Part shown: positions 26,581 to 35,505 of the stretch, piece after piece
How positions within the stretch are numbered: the first letter of the stretch is position 1
Layout of the letters: every line of letters starts with the position of its first letter
NCBI GenBank assembly: GCA_024643345.1
Contig: JAHENB010000011.1
Coordinates: 26,673 to 90,672 of the forward strand
Source of the DNA: Maribacter sp.
GTDB taxonomy: Bacteria > Bacteroidota > Bacteroidia > Flavobacteriales > Flavobacteriaceae
Length of the DNA: 64,000 nt
Direction: 5' to 3'
The notes under the pieces: model-generated
Told to the model about the DNA's origin: nothing
The model's input: the letters and a program-made list of their open reading frames with translations, nothing else
Database searches by the model: none
Position numbers and translations under genes: made by a program

Positions 26581-27990
26581 ATGACTCCTCCTAAAATTCA
26601 TCCGTTAAAAAAAATTTTGGACTCGGCACTGGAGGCCCTTTCAGGAAAGGAGACCGATTTTACGACGGTCAGCATCCGCAAGGCCATTTTTTTATTGGCC
26701 CTTCCCATGATCCTCGAAATGATGATGGAATCGATTTTCGCATTGGTCGATATCGCGTATGTTTCGCAAGTGAGCGTAAACGCGGTGGCAACTATAGGCT
26801 TGACCGAATCCGTGATTACTTTGGTCTACGCCTTTGCCATAGGACTCAGTATGGCGGCAACGGCTGTGGTGGCCAGACGGATAGGGGAGAAGGAGGTGCA
26901 AGCTGCGGGGCAGGCCGCCGTACAGGCTATTTTTCTGGGCGTAGCGTTATCGGTTGTTTTGGGTATTTTGGGTTTTTCGTTTGCTCAAGAAGTATTGCAA
27001 CTTATGGGGGCGGAAAATGACCTGATCAAAGAAGGTTATGGCTACACCCAATTGATGTTCGGGGGAAATATTACCATTGTTTTGCTTTTTCTTATCAACG
27101 CAATTTTTAGGGGGGCCGGAGATGCATCAATGGCCATGTGGACTTTGGTACTATCGAACGGACTTAATATTATTTTGGACCCGATCTTTATTTTTGGATG
27201 GGGTCCGGTGCCCGAATATGGCGTCATGGGCGCTGCCATAGCCACCAATATTGGAAGGGGAACAGCGGTGGTTTTTCAACTTTGTATTCTCTTTTTTGGC
27301 TGGAGCCGCATCAAAATTGGCTTGAAGGATCTTGTGTTCCGTTTCGGCGTAATGTGGAACTTGGTCAAGGTTTCATCGGGCGGCATTGCACAATTCCTTA
27401 TTGGTACTTCCAGTTGGGTCTTCTTGATGCGCTTAATGTCGGAGTTTGGCAGTGAAGCACTGGCAGGCTACACGATCGCGATTCGCGTAATACTGTTCAC
27501 TTTAATGCCATCCTGGGGGATGAGCAATGCCGCTGCTACTTTGGTCGGACAGAATCTTGGGGCAAACCGGCCCGAAAGAGCAGAAATTTCCGTTTGGAAA
27601 ACAGGCAGGTACAATGCTTATTTTATGGCCACCGTGTCTTTGGTGTATCTTTTTTTTGCCAAGGAAATCATTACTTGGTTCAATGCGAACCCATTGGTTG
27701 TTCAAAATGGCGGCTTATGCCTTAGCATACTGGCTTGCGGGTACATATTTTATGCCTATGGCATGGTCCTGACCCAGGCCTTTAATGGTGCTGGGGATAC
27801 AGGAACGCCGACCAAGATAAACTTGATCGCTTTCTGGCTTTTTCAGTTGCCCTTGGCTTATCTGGCCTCGATGACCTTAGGGTTTGGGCCCATGGGAATA
27901 TTTGTTGCGATAACCCTGGCAGAAGTACTTTTGGCCGTTATTTCCGTCATCTGGTTCAAAAAAGGGAATTGGAAAAAAGTGATGGTATAG
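26581..27990 (+). CDS. MATE family efflux transporter
   Basis: A 469-residue, 12-helix multidrug and toxin extrusion family transporter of the inner membrane, driven by Na+ or H+. Family features include ALPMILEMMMESIFALVDIAYVSQ in the first helix, INAIFRGAGDASMAMW in the first half, and the repeat-equivalent VLTQAFNGAGDTGTPTK in the second half. The ATG at 26581 is preferred over the TTG at 26542, which would add 13 unneeded residues. The 220-base upstream gap shows only a near-consensus CATCTTTG. The substrate cannot be inferred. Confidence 0.93.
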   Translation: MTPPKIHPLKKILDSALEALSGKETDFTTVSIRKAIFLLALPMILEMMMESIFALVDIAYVSQVSVNAVATIGLTESVITLVYAFAIGLSMAATAVVARRIGEKEVQAAGQAAVQAIFLGVALSVVLGILGFSFAQEVLQLMGAENDLIKEGYGYTQLMFGGNITIVLLFLINAIFRGAGDASMAMWTLVLSNGLNIILDPIFIFGWGPVPEYGVMGAAIATNIGRGTAVVFQLCILFFGWSRIKIGLKDLVFRFGVMWNLVKVSSGGIAQFLIGTSSWVFLMRLMSEFGSEALAGYTIAIRVILFTLMPSWGMSNAAATLVGQNLGANRPERAEISVWKTGRYNAYFMATVSLVYLFFAKEIITWFNANPLVVQNGGLCLSILACGYIFYAYGMVLTQAFNGAGDTGTPTKINLIAFWLFQLPLAYLASMTLGFGPMGIFVAITLAEVLLAVISVIWFKKGNWKKVMV

Positions 27991-28001
27991 GCCTATTTTC
28001 G
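27969..28001 (+). promoter_or_regulatory. Possible promoter of the trans-sulfuration gene
   Basis: TTG at 27969-27971 and TATTTTCG at 27994-28001 are 22 bases apart. The -7 element has one mismatch to TAnnTTTG and the -33 lies within the end of the MATE gene. It ends 30 bases before the start at 28032. Confidence 0.4.
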
Positions 28002-28031
28002 TAACTTAGACGCTTCTCATAAAAATATACG

Positions 28032-29207
28032 ATGAACCCGAATAAAAAAGGACTTAATACGATTTGTACCCATGTTGGGGAGTTGGAGGATTTGGTTTAT
28101 AAAGGAGCGGTTTCCCCACTCTATATGGGCACTTCTTATGCCTTCGAGGATGTTGATGTGAAGCGGTATCCCCGTTATTTCAATACGCCCAACCAAGAAG
28201 CACTTTGCATCAAGATCGCCGCATTAGAGCATGCCGAGTCGGCACTGATCTTCAGCAGTGGAATGGCCGCCGTGAGTACGGCCTTGATGGCTTTTTTAAA
28301 GGCGGGCGACCATATTGTCCTGCAAAAAACATTATATGGCGGAACGTATAATTTGGTGACAGAGGAATTTCAGAAATTTGGCATTTCCTATTCCTTTACC
28401 GATGGTTTGGGCGCTTCCGATTTTGAGGATAAAGTTCAAAGCAATACCAAAGTTATTTACATCGAGACACCTTCCAATCCTTTGCTGACCATCACAGATT
28501 TGAAGGCTGTTGCCAAAGTGGCAAAAAAACATGGCCTTGTATCGATGATCGACAATACTTTTGCCAGTCCGGTCAATCAAAACCCGATCGATTTTGGCAT
28601 TGATGTGGTCATCCATAGCGCTACGAAGTATATGGGGGGGCATTCGGATATCTGTGCGGGGGCCGTGGCTTCCAGTGCGGACAATATGAACCGAATTTTC
28701 CATCTGGCCAAGAATTTTGGGGGGAGCCTCAGCGAATATACCGTATGGCTCTTGGAACGGAGCATTAAGACCATGGGCATTAGGGTAAAGGCCCAAAATG
28801 AAAATGCCCAGCGCATGGCCGAATACCTACACCGCCACAATGATATCCATAAAGTATATTATCCCGGTTTGAAAAGCCATCCGGATCATGAATTGGCCAA
28901 AGCACAAATGCTCGGATTTGGGGGAATGTTGTCTTTCGAATTGGATAAATCCCTAGACGCCACCCAATTTCAGAAACACCTAAAACTGATCAAATCCTCG
29001 ATGAGCTTGGCCGGTTTGGAAAGTATGGTACTGTCGCCAACGAAGACCTCACATTCCCTTTTAAGTCCTGAGGAGCGTCATAGGCAGGGCATAGCGGATG
29101 GTCTGATACGTTTTTCGGTGGGTATTGAGGAACCGGAAGACCTAATGGCAGATATAGAACAGGCTTTGGAGGGTGTCCGTTCAAAAAAAATGACCATAAG
29201 TCATTGA
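28032..29207 (+). CDS. PLP-dependent trans-sulfuration enzyme (Cys/Met metabolism)
   Basis: A 391-residue fold-type I PLP enzyme of the cystathionine gamma-synthase/beta-lyase/gamma-lyase family. The PLP-lysine motif is HSATKYMGGHSD, and GMAAVSTALMAFLKAGDHI and YIETPSNPLL carry phosphate- and ring-binding residues. The C-terminal substrate region SSMSLAGLESMVLSPTKTSHS is typical. It could form cystathionine from O-acylhomoserine or cleave cystathionine or methionine. Sequence motifs alone do not separate these, and no methionine biosynthesis genes are adjacent. The downstream neighbour bshB1 uses cysteine-derived bacillithiol chemistry, a loose sulfur-metabolism link. Confidence 0.9.
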   Translation: MNPNKKGLNTICTHVGELEDLVYKGAVSPLYMGTSYAFEDVDVKRYPRYFNTPNQEALCIKIAALEHAESALIFSSGMAAVSTALMAFLKAGDHIVLQKTLYGGTYNLVTEEFQKFGISYSFTDGLGASDFEDKVQSNTKVIYIETPSNPLLTITDLKAVAKVAKKHGLVSMIDNTFASPVNQNPIDFGIDVVIHSATKYMGGHSDICAGAVASSADNMNRIFHLAKNFGGSLSEYTVWLLERSIKTMGIRVKAQNENAQRMAEYLHRHNDIHKVYYPGLKSHPDHELAKAQMLGFGGMLSFELDKSLDATQFQKHLKLIKSSMSLAGLESMVLSPTKTSHSLLSPEERHRQGIADGLIRFSVGIEEPEDLMADIEQALEGVRSKKMTISH

Positions 29208-29325
29208 CATAGGTTAAATCAAATCGTTCCAATGTTTCACCTATTCGATAGCACATCTTATCTAAGGATTTTCAGCGTGAAAAAGTAATAAAATCAATGA
29301 CCAATTATTTAAGAAATTAATACAA

Positions 29326-30048
29326 ATGAAACTTGATATTTTAGTATTTGGTGCCCATCCCGACGATGCCGAATTGGGTGCGGGCGCTACGATCGCCAAA
29401 GCTGTTGACCAGGGAAAGAAAGTAGGTATTGTAGATTTGACCAGGGGCGAACTCGGTACCAGGGGTACTGCTGAAATTCGAGATCAGGAGGCTGAGGAAG
29501 CCGCGAAGCTGTTAGGGGTACTCTTTCGTTCGAATTTGGAATTTGCCGATGGGTTCTTTACCAATGACAAAGTCCACCAGCTCGAGGTGATCAAAATGAT
29601 TCGAAAATATAGGCCGGAAATCGTATTGTGCAATGCCGTGGATGATCGGCATATCGATCATGGCAAAGGGAGTAAATTGGTAAGTGATTCTTGTTTTCTA
29701 AGTGGTTTGGTTAAAATAGACACGAAATTTGATGGCGACGATCAGTGGCAGGAGCCATGGCGTCCAAAACAGGTATACCACTTCATCCAATGGAAAAATC
29801 TCAATCCTGATTTTGTAGTCGACGTTAGCGGTTATGTGGAAAAAAAGATCCAAGCCATCATGGCCTATAGCTCGCAATTTTATGATCCAAAAAGCAATGA
29901 GCCGGAAACACCCATCAGTAGCAAGAACTTTATCGACAGCGTAACCTATCGTGCCAGGGATTTGGGTCGGATCGTAGGGGTCGCCCATGCCGAGGGGTTC
30001 AACACCGAAAGAGTGGTTGCGGTGGACAGCCTTGATAAATTGATTTGA
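29326..30048 (+). CDS. bshB1: Bacillithiol biosynthesis deacetylase BshB1
   Basis: A 240-residue PIG-L family zinc deacetylase that converts GlcNAc-malate to GlcN-malate in bacillithiol synthesis. The diagnostic stretch is ILVFGAHPDDAELGAGATIAK, with metal ligands His and Asp-Asp, followed by DLTRGELGTRGTAEIRDQEA and the third metal site in DDRHIDHGKGS. Length and the conserved SSQFYDP region match characterised BshB1. Its presence implies that this organism uses bacillithiol as a low-molecular-weight thiol; bshA and bshC are not in the window. It converges with the histidine kinase gene, with one intervening base. Confidence 0.93.
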   Translation: MKLDILVFGAHPDDAELGAGATIAKAVDQGKKVGIVDLTRGELGTRGTAEIRDQEAEEAAKLLGVLFRSNLEFADGFFTNDKVHQLEVIKMIRKYRPEIVLCNAVDDRHIDHGKGSKLVSDSCFLSGLVKIDTKFDGDDQWQEPWRPKQVYHFIQWKNLNPDFVVDVSGYVEKKIQAIMAYSSQFYDPKSNEPETPISSKNFIDSVTYRARDLGRIVGVAHAEGFNTERVVAVDSLDKLI

Positions 30049-30049
30049 T

Positions 30050-32086
30050 TTAGCCTGCTTTTTGGTAGTTGCTCTTTGCCTTGGGTACGGTAAAATAGAA
30101 ACAGGTTCCTTGTTGCAGGACGCTATCGACCCAAATATGGCCATTGTTTTTCTCTACCATTTCCTTGCACAAAGAAAGGCCAAGTCCGGTACCTTTTTCA
30201 TTATTGGTACCATAGGTGGTAATATTGGCGTTTTTTGAGAAGATTTTATTTACGGTTTCCTTGTCCATGCCTATGCCCGTATCACGGACCGCTATTTCCC
30301 AGTGATCTGACTTTTCCTGGGCGGCGATCGAAACAATACCATTGGCTTTAGTGAATTTTAGCGCATTGCTGATCAGATTCCTGATCACGATATCTATCTG
30401 GTCTCCATCGATCCAGGCCAAGGTATTGCCGGGTACATTGCTCACCAGTTTAATCGATTTCCCTTCAGCGATTTCAGATAACAGATTAAAATTGTCCTCC
30501 ACTATATTTTCGATCTGGAACACGGCAGGTCTGGTAACCGATCCGTTCATCTGTGATTGCCCCCAGGTAAGCAGATTGTTCAGAGTGAACGAAATATGAT
30601 CAATATCCTGTCCTAATTTAGGGATGAACTCAATAAACTCTTCTTTTCCCATTTCTCCATTTCTAAAAAGATCGAGCAGTCCCTGAAAAGCACCGATAGG
30701 CCCGCGAAGGTCATGGGCGATAATCGAAAACAGTTTATCCTTGGTTTCATTCAGGGTTGTGAGTTCTAGTTCATTTTCTTCTAAATGCTGGGTTTTGGCC
30801 TTTAGTTCCGCATTGAGGTTCTTTTGAATTTTTTCACTTCGATGCACCAAAAAGGTGACCGTGACGAAAATGAGCAGAATGGCAAGGGCTGCATTGACAT
30901 AAGATCTTTGGGTGGCCAGCTGTCTTTCATTCTCGCTTATAAGGTTTGCCTTTTGACGCTCATGCTCAACTTTCGTTTTTACCAAGGTTAAGCTTTTTTG
31001 ATTTTCGCTCCTGGAGAGGGTATCGGACAATTGTTGGTAAATCTCATGATAGGAAAGGGCCGTCGCATATTCCTTATTTTTTTTGCTGATTTTGTAAAGG
31101 GTCTTTGCGCACTTTTGCCTTCCTTCCAAAAAATTAATATTGCTGGAAATGTTAAACGCTTTCAAAGCGTATTCTTTGGAGATACTGTCTTGCTCCAATC
31201 CATAATATGCTTCTGCCATTCCGTTCAATAGATCAATTTCGCCTCTTTCGTCTTGCAATTGCTGATGGAGCAACTCACTTTGGGTATACCAGAACAGGGC
31301 CCATTTGAATTTTTGCTGTTTGAGGTAAATCTTTCCTTTCACCTCATAGGAGTATGCAAGCCAATCGGTAATGCCTTCTTTTTCAAATGTGGTGATACTG
31401 CTGTTAATATTGAACATGGCATATTCCAATTTCCCCATGTCTGCATATAATGAGGCCATATTACTGAACGTTTCCGCTGAATTCACCTCGTTATTGATTT
31501 CTTCGTTGATCCTCTTCACTATCTTATAGTAATCAAGCGCCTGCTCATAGTCTTTTTGGGATGTGTACAGACTGGCTATAGCTTCGTTCATGATGGAAAG
31601 CATGCGTTTATGGCCAAATTTTTGGGCCAATTCCACCCCTTCCAAATAGCCGTTCAAGGCATTCGCGTAATCGCCTATATATCCATATTCTCCCGATAAA
31701 TTATTGAGAACCCTAAGGACCTGTTTTTTGTTGTTGATGTTTTTGGCGATTTGCAAGGCCGATTTATAATTCAAAATGGCTTCTTTGAATTCCCCCTTGT
31801 CGGAATAGTAGTCGCCAATGTTCAAAAGCGCATAGCTTTCACCCGATTTGTAGGCGGCAACCTTGCTGCTTTTTAAAGCTTGCTGTGAAACCAGTAAAAG
31901 ACTATCTGTATTGTAATAACGTTGTGCTTTTGCAAGATCGTTGAGCATATCGATGTAAACGGTATCCTTTGCATTGAAACCGGTTTCTGTTCGAAATTTT
32001 TGAATCTTCGACCGCAACGCTTCATGTTCGTTACTCTGGGCATTTAAGAAGGAAGTGGCCGCAAGGAATAGAAACAGGAAACGCAT
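30050..32086 (-). CDS. TPR-containing sensor histidine kinase
   Basis: A 678-residue membrane kinase from the ATG at 32086, which gives a Sec signal peptide MRFLFLFLAATSFLNAQ; the longer frame to 32146 is less likely. Residues about 40-350 hold six to seven tetratricopeptide repeats in the periplasm (for example ALLNIGDYYSDKGEFKEAILNY). A single membrane helix lies near residues 396-414, then a coiled coil. The HisKA box is FSIIAHDLRGPIGAF, with the phospho-acceptor His near residue 458. The HATPase domain follows with N box NLISNALKFTKANG and G boxes DTGIGMD and GTGLGLSL. No response regulator gene is adjacent, so its partner is elsewhere. Confidence 0.9.
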   Translation of the reverse strand: MRFLFLFLAATSFLNAQSNEHEALRSKIQKFRTETGFNAKDTVYIDMLNDLAKAQRYYNTDSLLLVSQQALKSSKVAAYKSGESYALLNIGDYYSDKGEFKEAILNYKSALQIAKNINNKKQVLRVLNNLSGEYGYIGDYANALNGYLEGVELAQKFGHKRMLSIMNEAIASLYTSQKDYEQALDYYKIVKRINEEINNEVNSAETFSNMASLYADMGKLEYAMFNINSSITTFEKEGITDWLAYSYEVKGKIYLKQQKFKWALFWYTQSELLHQQLQDERGEIDLLNGMAEAYYGLEQDSISKEYALKAFNISSNINFLEGRQKCAKTLYKISKKNKEYATALSYHEIYQQLSDTLSRSENQKSLTLVKTKVEHERQKANLISENERQLATQRSYVNAALAILLIFVTVTFLVHRSEKIQKNLNAELKAKTQHLEENELELTTLNETKDKLFSIIAHDLRGPIGAFQGLLDLFRNGEMGKEEFIEFIPKLGQDIDHISFTLNNLLTWGQSQMNGSVTRPAVFQIENIVEDNFNLLSEIAEGKSIKLVSNVPGNTLAWIDGDQIDIVIRNLISNALKFTKANGIVSIAAQEKSDHWEIAVRDTGIGMDKETVNKIFSKNANITTYGTNNEKGTGLGLSLCKEMVEKNNGHIWVDSVLQQGTCFYFTVPKAKSNYQKAG

Positions 32087-32359
32087 TTGTAAAAAGGCCT
32101 CTATTTGATGAAGGTATGTGGAAAAGCTTGTTTTGACCCCGGCCATTATTCGGTTTTGAATTAAAAACTAAAAATACCCCAAGGCTACGACGGGAGATAA
32201 TTTTTGTTGTGAAACTGCAAATTTTGTGTGTTTGAACGTAAAAAAGATGTTGTTGGACGAATTTCAATAGATTTTGGAACGTTACAAAAGAGGATACAAT
32301 AGAACGCGACCTTAGTGTGAAGGCACTTTTTAAGGTTTCAAAATAAGAACCTATTTATT

Positions 32360-32390
32360 TTGAAAGATCATTCAAAAAAAATTATCTTTG
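32360..32390 (+). promoter_or_regulatory. Promoter of tRNA-His
   Basis: TTG at 32360-32362, a 20-base spacer and TATCTTTG at 32383-32390 match the Bacteroidota primary sigma consensus. The element ends 14 bases before the mature 5' end of tRNA-His. Confidence 0.75.
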
Positions 32391-32404
32391 GCACCCGTTA
32401 ATAT

Positions 32405-32479
32405 GGTGGTTGTAGCTCAGTTGGTTAGAGCGCTTGATTGTGGTTCAAGAGGTCGCCGGTTCGAGCCCGGTCTTCCACC
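32405..32479 (+). tRNA. tRNA-His (anticodon GTG)
   Basis: A full cloverleaf can be drawn. The D arm is GCTC/GAGC, the anticodon arm CTTGA/TCAAG with loop TTGTGGT giving GTG, and the T arm GCCGG/CCGGT with the TTCGAGC loop. G at 32405 is the extra 5' G(-1) typical of histidine tRNA, facing C at 32479. The acceptor stem GTGGTTG/CTTCCAC has U-U oppositions at positions 5-68 and 6-67. The CCA end is not encoded. It has its own promoter and terminator, so it is a single-gene unit. Confidence 0.95.
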
Positions 32480-32488
32480 CAATAACGA

Positions 32489-32528
32489 AAGCCCTGACTT
32501 CTTTCTCGAAGATCAGGGCTTGTTTTTT
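32489..32528 (+). terminator. Rho-independent terminator of tRNA-His
   Basis: AAGCCCTGA (32489-32497) and TCAGGGCTT (32513-32521) form a perfect 9-bp stem with a 15-base loop, followed by GTTTTTT. It starts 9 bases after the tRNA and may also serve the converging M28 peptidase gene. Confidence 0.85.
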
Positions 32529-32550
32529 AGATATTCGGGCAGCGGTAATT

Positions 32551-34113
32551 TTATTTTGTTGCTTTGTCAACCTTTAACCTGGTGTTTCTGTTGGCCACTT
32601 CCCAGGCAGTTAAAAAAATCAAGCGAGCCCTGTTTTGCAGTAGATCATAATTGATTTTGTCAGGGGTATCTCCCGGTCTATGGTAGTCATCATGGGTGCC
32701 GTTAAAATAAAAGATGATGGGTACATTGTTTTTGGCAAAATTGTAATGATCGCTCCTGTAAAAGAAACGATTGGGGTCGTTATCGTCGTTATAGGTATAA
32801 TCGAGTTCTAAATGGGCATATTTGGCGTTCACTTCTTCGGAAAGCCCATGCAACTCTGAACTCAGTTTATCCGACCCTATTAGGTAAACATAATTTCTAC
32901 TTCCCTTTCTTTTAGGGTCTATTCGTCCTATCATGTCTATGTTAAGGTTCGCGACCGTTTGATCTAAAGGGAATATGGGATCGACATCGGTATAGTATTG
33001 TGAACCCAACAGGCCTTTTTCTTCCCCGGTGACATGCAGGAAGACAATCGACCGTTTTGGTCCTCGACCTTCCGCCGCGGCCAATTTAAAGGCTCTTGCG
33101 ATTTCCAGAAGGGCAACTGTTCCTGAACCGTCATCGTCAGCCCCATTATTGATTTGTCCATCCGAAGTGATGCCGATATGGTCTAAATGCGATGAAATAA
33201 CGACATACTCATTCGGTATTTCGGAGCCCTTTAAAACCGCCACTACGTTTTCCGATGTAATCCCATTATTCTGGCTTCCAATGGCCAATTCCATTTCAAT
33301 ATCAATGGTTTTGCGATTTTCGTCTATTTCTATATCCGGATAAATCGCTTTTGCCAATTCAGTGTCGATGTACAAATTGAAAAATTGATTCTCTTGATCA
33401 ATTTTAAGTTGCATGCTACCGTTATCTTTTTCCTTCATCCAGTCAAAGCGTGCCTTAAAGCGATCGTAATTGATGGGATCATAGTAAATCAATCCGGCGG
33501 CGCCTTTTTCAGCAGCGATTTCTATCCTTTTTCCGAGGGATTCTGACATATTGCTCCAAATCGATTTTTCCCCGTTGCCAGAAATTGCATATTGCCCATT
33601 TTCGGCTGTCGGTTCCCCCATTTTCACCAAAACCAGTTTGCCTTTAACATCCAGACCATCGTAATCATTGTACGCTGGGTCTTCAATGCCATAGCCCACA
33701 TAGACAATCTGCGCAAAGCTGGCCTTGATCGATTGAAAGGTCAGAAAATCAACACCAAGATCATATCGGTCGCCGTTCAATATCACCTCGCCTTCAGGGA
33801 TTTGACCCACTTCCAACGGCACATCCTGAAAATAATTTTCCCCACCCTGTGCCGCTGGGATACCCATTTTGATATATTGGGACTTTAGGTATTCGACCGC
33901 TTTTTTTTGACCGGGCTGACCAGTTTCCCTGCCTTCATATTCGTCGGATGCATAAGTATACAGATGTTCCTTTAATTTTGCTTCCTTAATGGTTTCCGCA
34001 TAATTCATTGCGCTTATGACAGGAGAGGGGTCTTGAGCCGGCTCAGCCGTCATTCTCTGTGAAGAATTACAGCTTAGGAACAAAACGAAAAGGATGGAAC
34101 CCAGTATTTTCAT
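32551..34113 (-). CDS. M28 family metallopeptidase lipoprotein
   Basis: A 520-residue lipoprotein from the ATG at 34113, with lipobox LSC (Cys15); the frame extending to 34296 lacks a sensible leader. A PA domain (about residues 120-270, with VYVGYGIEDPAYNDYDGLDVKGK) is inserted before the zinc aminopeptidase domain. Di-zinc ligands are visible in VISSHLDHIG, GADDDGSGTVALLE, VTGEEKGLLGS, and FYRSDHYNFAKNNVPI. The family includes aminopeptidases and carboxypeptidases acting on N-terminal residues or dipeptides. It probably works at the outer membrane, and may supply amino acids to the nearby hydroxyproline pathway; that link is positional only. Confidence 0.92.
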   Translation of the reverse strand: MKILGSILFVLFLSCNSSQRMTAEPAQDPSPVISAMNYAETIKEAKLKEHLYTYASDEYEGRETGQPGQKKAVEYLKSQYIKMGIPAAQGGENYFQDVPLEVGQIPEGEVILNGDRYDLGVDFLTFQSIKASFAQIVYVGYGIEDPAYNDYDGLDVKGKLVLVKMGEPTAENGQYAISGNGEKSIWSNMSESLGKRIEIAAEKGAAGLIYYDPINYDRFKARFDWMKEKDNGSMQLKIDQENQFFNLYIDTELAKAIYPDIEIDENRKTIDIEMELAIGSQNNGITSENVVAVLKGSEIPNEYVVISSHLDHIGITSDGQINNGADDDGSGTVALLEIARAFKLAAAEGRGPKRSIVFLHVTGEEKGLLGSQYYTDVDPIFPLDQTVANLNIDMIGRIDPKRKGSRNYVYLIGSDKLSSELHGLSEEVNAKYAHLELDYTYNDDNDPNRFFYRSDHYNFAKNNVPIIFYFNGTHDDYHRPGDTPDKINYDLLQNRARLIFLTAWEVANRNTRLKVDKATK

Positions 34114-34184
34114 TTGAATGGAAATTCTATATCGATATTTGGTAAAATTAATAAAATCGGAAACGAAAATTATGGATGTTATCA

Positions 34185-34192
34185 TAGTTTTG
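34185..34192 (+). promoter_or_regulatory. Possible -7 element upstream of the hydroxyproline cluster
   Basis: TAGTTTTG matches TAnnTTTG 95 bases before the aldose epimerase start, the first gene of the cluster. The -33 position has no TTG, so it may be weak or need an activator. Confidence 0.4.
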
Positions 34193-34287
34193 TGATAATG
34201 GAACCCAACGGGTTTGGTTAAACCATATATTTTAAAAGTGATTATGAGTTTTTCAGTATCTTGTCCTGTGAAATTAATGTCGATATA

Positions 34288-35475
34288 ATGAAACACCCTA
34301 ACAAACCCATTTTTATATTGTTTTTTTCATGTGCCCTTTTTATGATACAATGTAAACCTTCCAAGGAACAAAAAAAGGATACCATTCAATCAGAACCTGT
34401 AATGGTGGAACCAGTGTCGCATATCGATCCCGTAGATTTTGAAAAAGTCATTGACAACGACTCGGTGCATTTATTTACACTGACCAATAAAAATGGACTT
34501 CAATTGACCATCACCAATTATGGGCAACGCCTGGTCAGTTTAATGGTTCCCGATAAAAAAGGAGCGTACGACGACATTGTTTTGGGATATCGTACCCTGA
34601 AGGAGTATATGGACAAGAAGAACTTTTATGGGGCTACGGTGGGCAGATATGGCAATAGGATCGGAAAAGCAAAATTCAGCATCGACGGTAATGACTATGC
34701 GTTGGCGGTCAACAACAATCAAAACCATCTGCATGGGGGTATTAAGGGATTTGAAAGTGTGGTTTGGAAAGTTGACGAACACAATGATCATCGCATCGTT
34801 TTTAGCAGGGTATCGCCCGATATGGAAGAAGGCTATCCCGGAAATCTATCGGTTAAGGTGAGTTATGACCTTACTGATGATAACGAACTTCAGATCAGAT
34901 ATAGGGCAGAGACCGATAAACCAACTGTGGTAAACCTTACCCATCATTCCTTTTTCAATCTCAAAGGGGAAGGTAACGGCAATGTGAACGATCACGTCGT
35001 AATGATCAATGCGGATGCCTTTACCCCGGTTGACGATGGTTTGATTCCTACTGGAAAAATTGAAAAAGTTATGGGTACCCCCTTCGATTTTCTGCAACCA
35101 AAGACCATCGGAAGGGATATAGCCATGGATGATGAACAACTGCTAAAAGGCAGGGGTTATGACCATAATTTCGTGCTCAATGAGGGGCCCAAGAATGACG
35201 AAGGGTTGGTTTTTGCCGCAAGGGTCTTGGAACCCTCCAGTGGCCGCACCATGGAGGTATATACCGATGAACCGGGGGTGCAGTTCTATGGGGGTAACTT
35301 TATGGATGGCTCCGAGCTTGGCAAAACAGGCAAACCTTATGTGAATCAAGGTGCCTTTTGCTTTGAAACCCAGCATTTTCCAGATTCACCGAATAAGCCC
35401 AATTTCCCCAGTACCCTTTTGCGCCCAGGGGAAATATACACTTCTACCTGTGTGTACAAATTTGGCGCGGAGTAG
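34288..35475 (+). CDS. galM: Aldose 1-epimerase (mutarotase) lipoprotein
   Basis: A 395-residue GalM-type mutarotase that interconverts alpha and beta anomers of hexoses. Start at 34288 gives a lipoprotein signal with lipobox MIQC (Cys22), so the enzyme is outside the cytoplasm. Family motifs are NRIGKAKFSIDG, NHLHGGIKGFES, VVNLTHHSFFNLKG with the catalytic His, and FCFETQHFPDSPN with the catalytic Glu region. It opens the plus-strand run leading into the hydroxyproline genes (30-base gap) although its substrate is a sugar. It may be a neighbour by chance or serve the sugar genes further downstream. Confidence 0.92.
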   Translation: MKHPNKPIFILFFSCALFMIQCKPSKEQKKDTIQSEPVMVEPVSHIDPVDFEKVIDNDSVHLFTLTNKNGLQLTITNYGQRLVSLMVPDKKGAYDDIVLGYRTLKEYMDKKNFYGATVGRYGNRIGKAKFSIDGNDYALAVNNNQNHLHGGIKGFESVVWKVDEHNDHRIVFSRVSPDMEEGYPGNLSVKVSYDLTDDNELQIRYRAETDKPTVVNLTHHSFFNLKGEGNGNVNDHVVMINADAFTPVDDGLIPTGKIEKVMGTPFDFLQPKTIGRDIAMDDEQLLKGRGYDHNFVLNEGPKNDEGLVFAARVLEPSSGRTMEVYTDEPGVQFYGGNFMDGSELGKTGKPYVNQGAFCFETQHFPDSPNKPNFPSTLLRPGEIYTSTCVYKFGAE

Positions 35476-35505
35476 CATTTTTAAAGACACTAAACCTAAT
35501 AAAAC

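Noticed and set aside
32388..32654. Open frame across tRNA-His
   Set aside because: The frame is made of the tRNA, its terminator and the antisense of the M28 gene end. The cloverleaf and terminator explain the sequence.
34114..34296. Upstream extension of the M28 peptidase gene
   Set aside because: It runs across the divergent promoter region toward galM and destroys the clear lipoprotein signal that begins at 34113.
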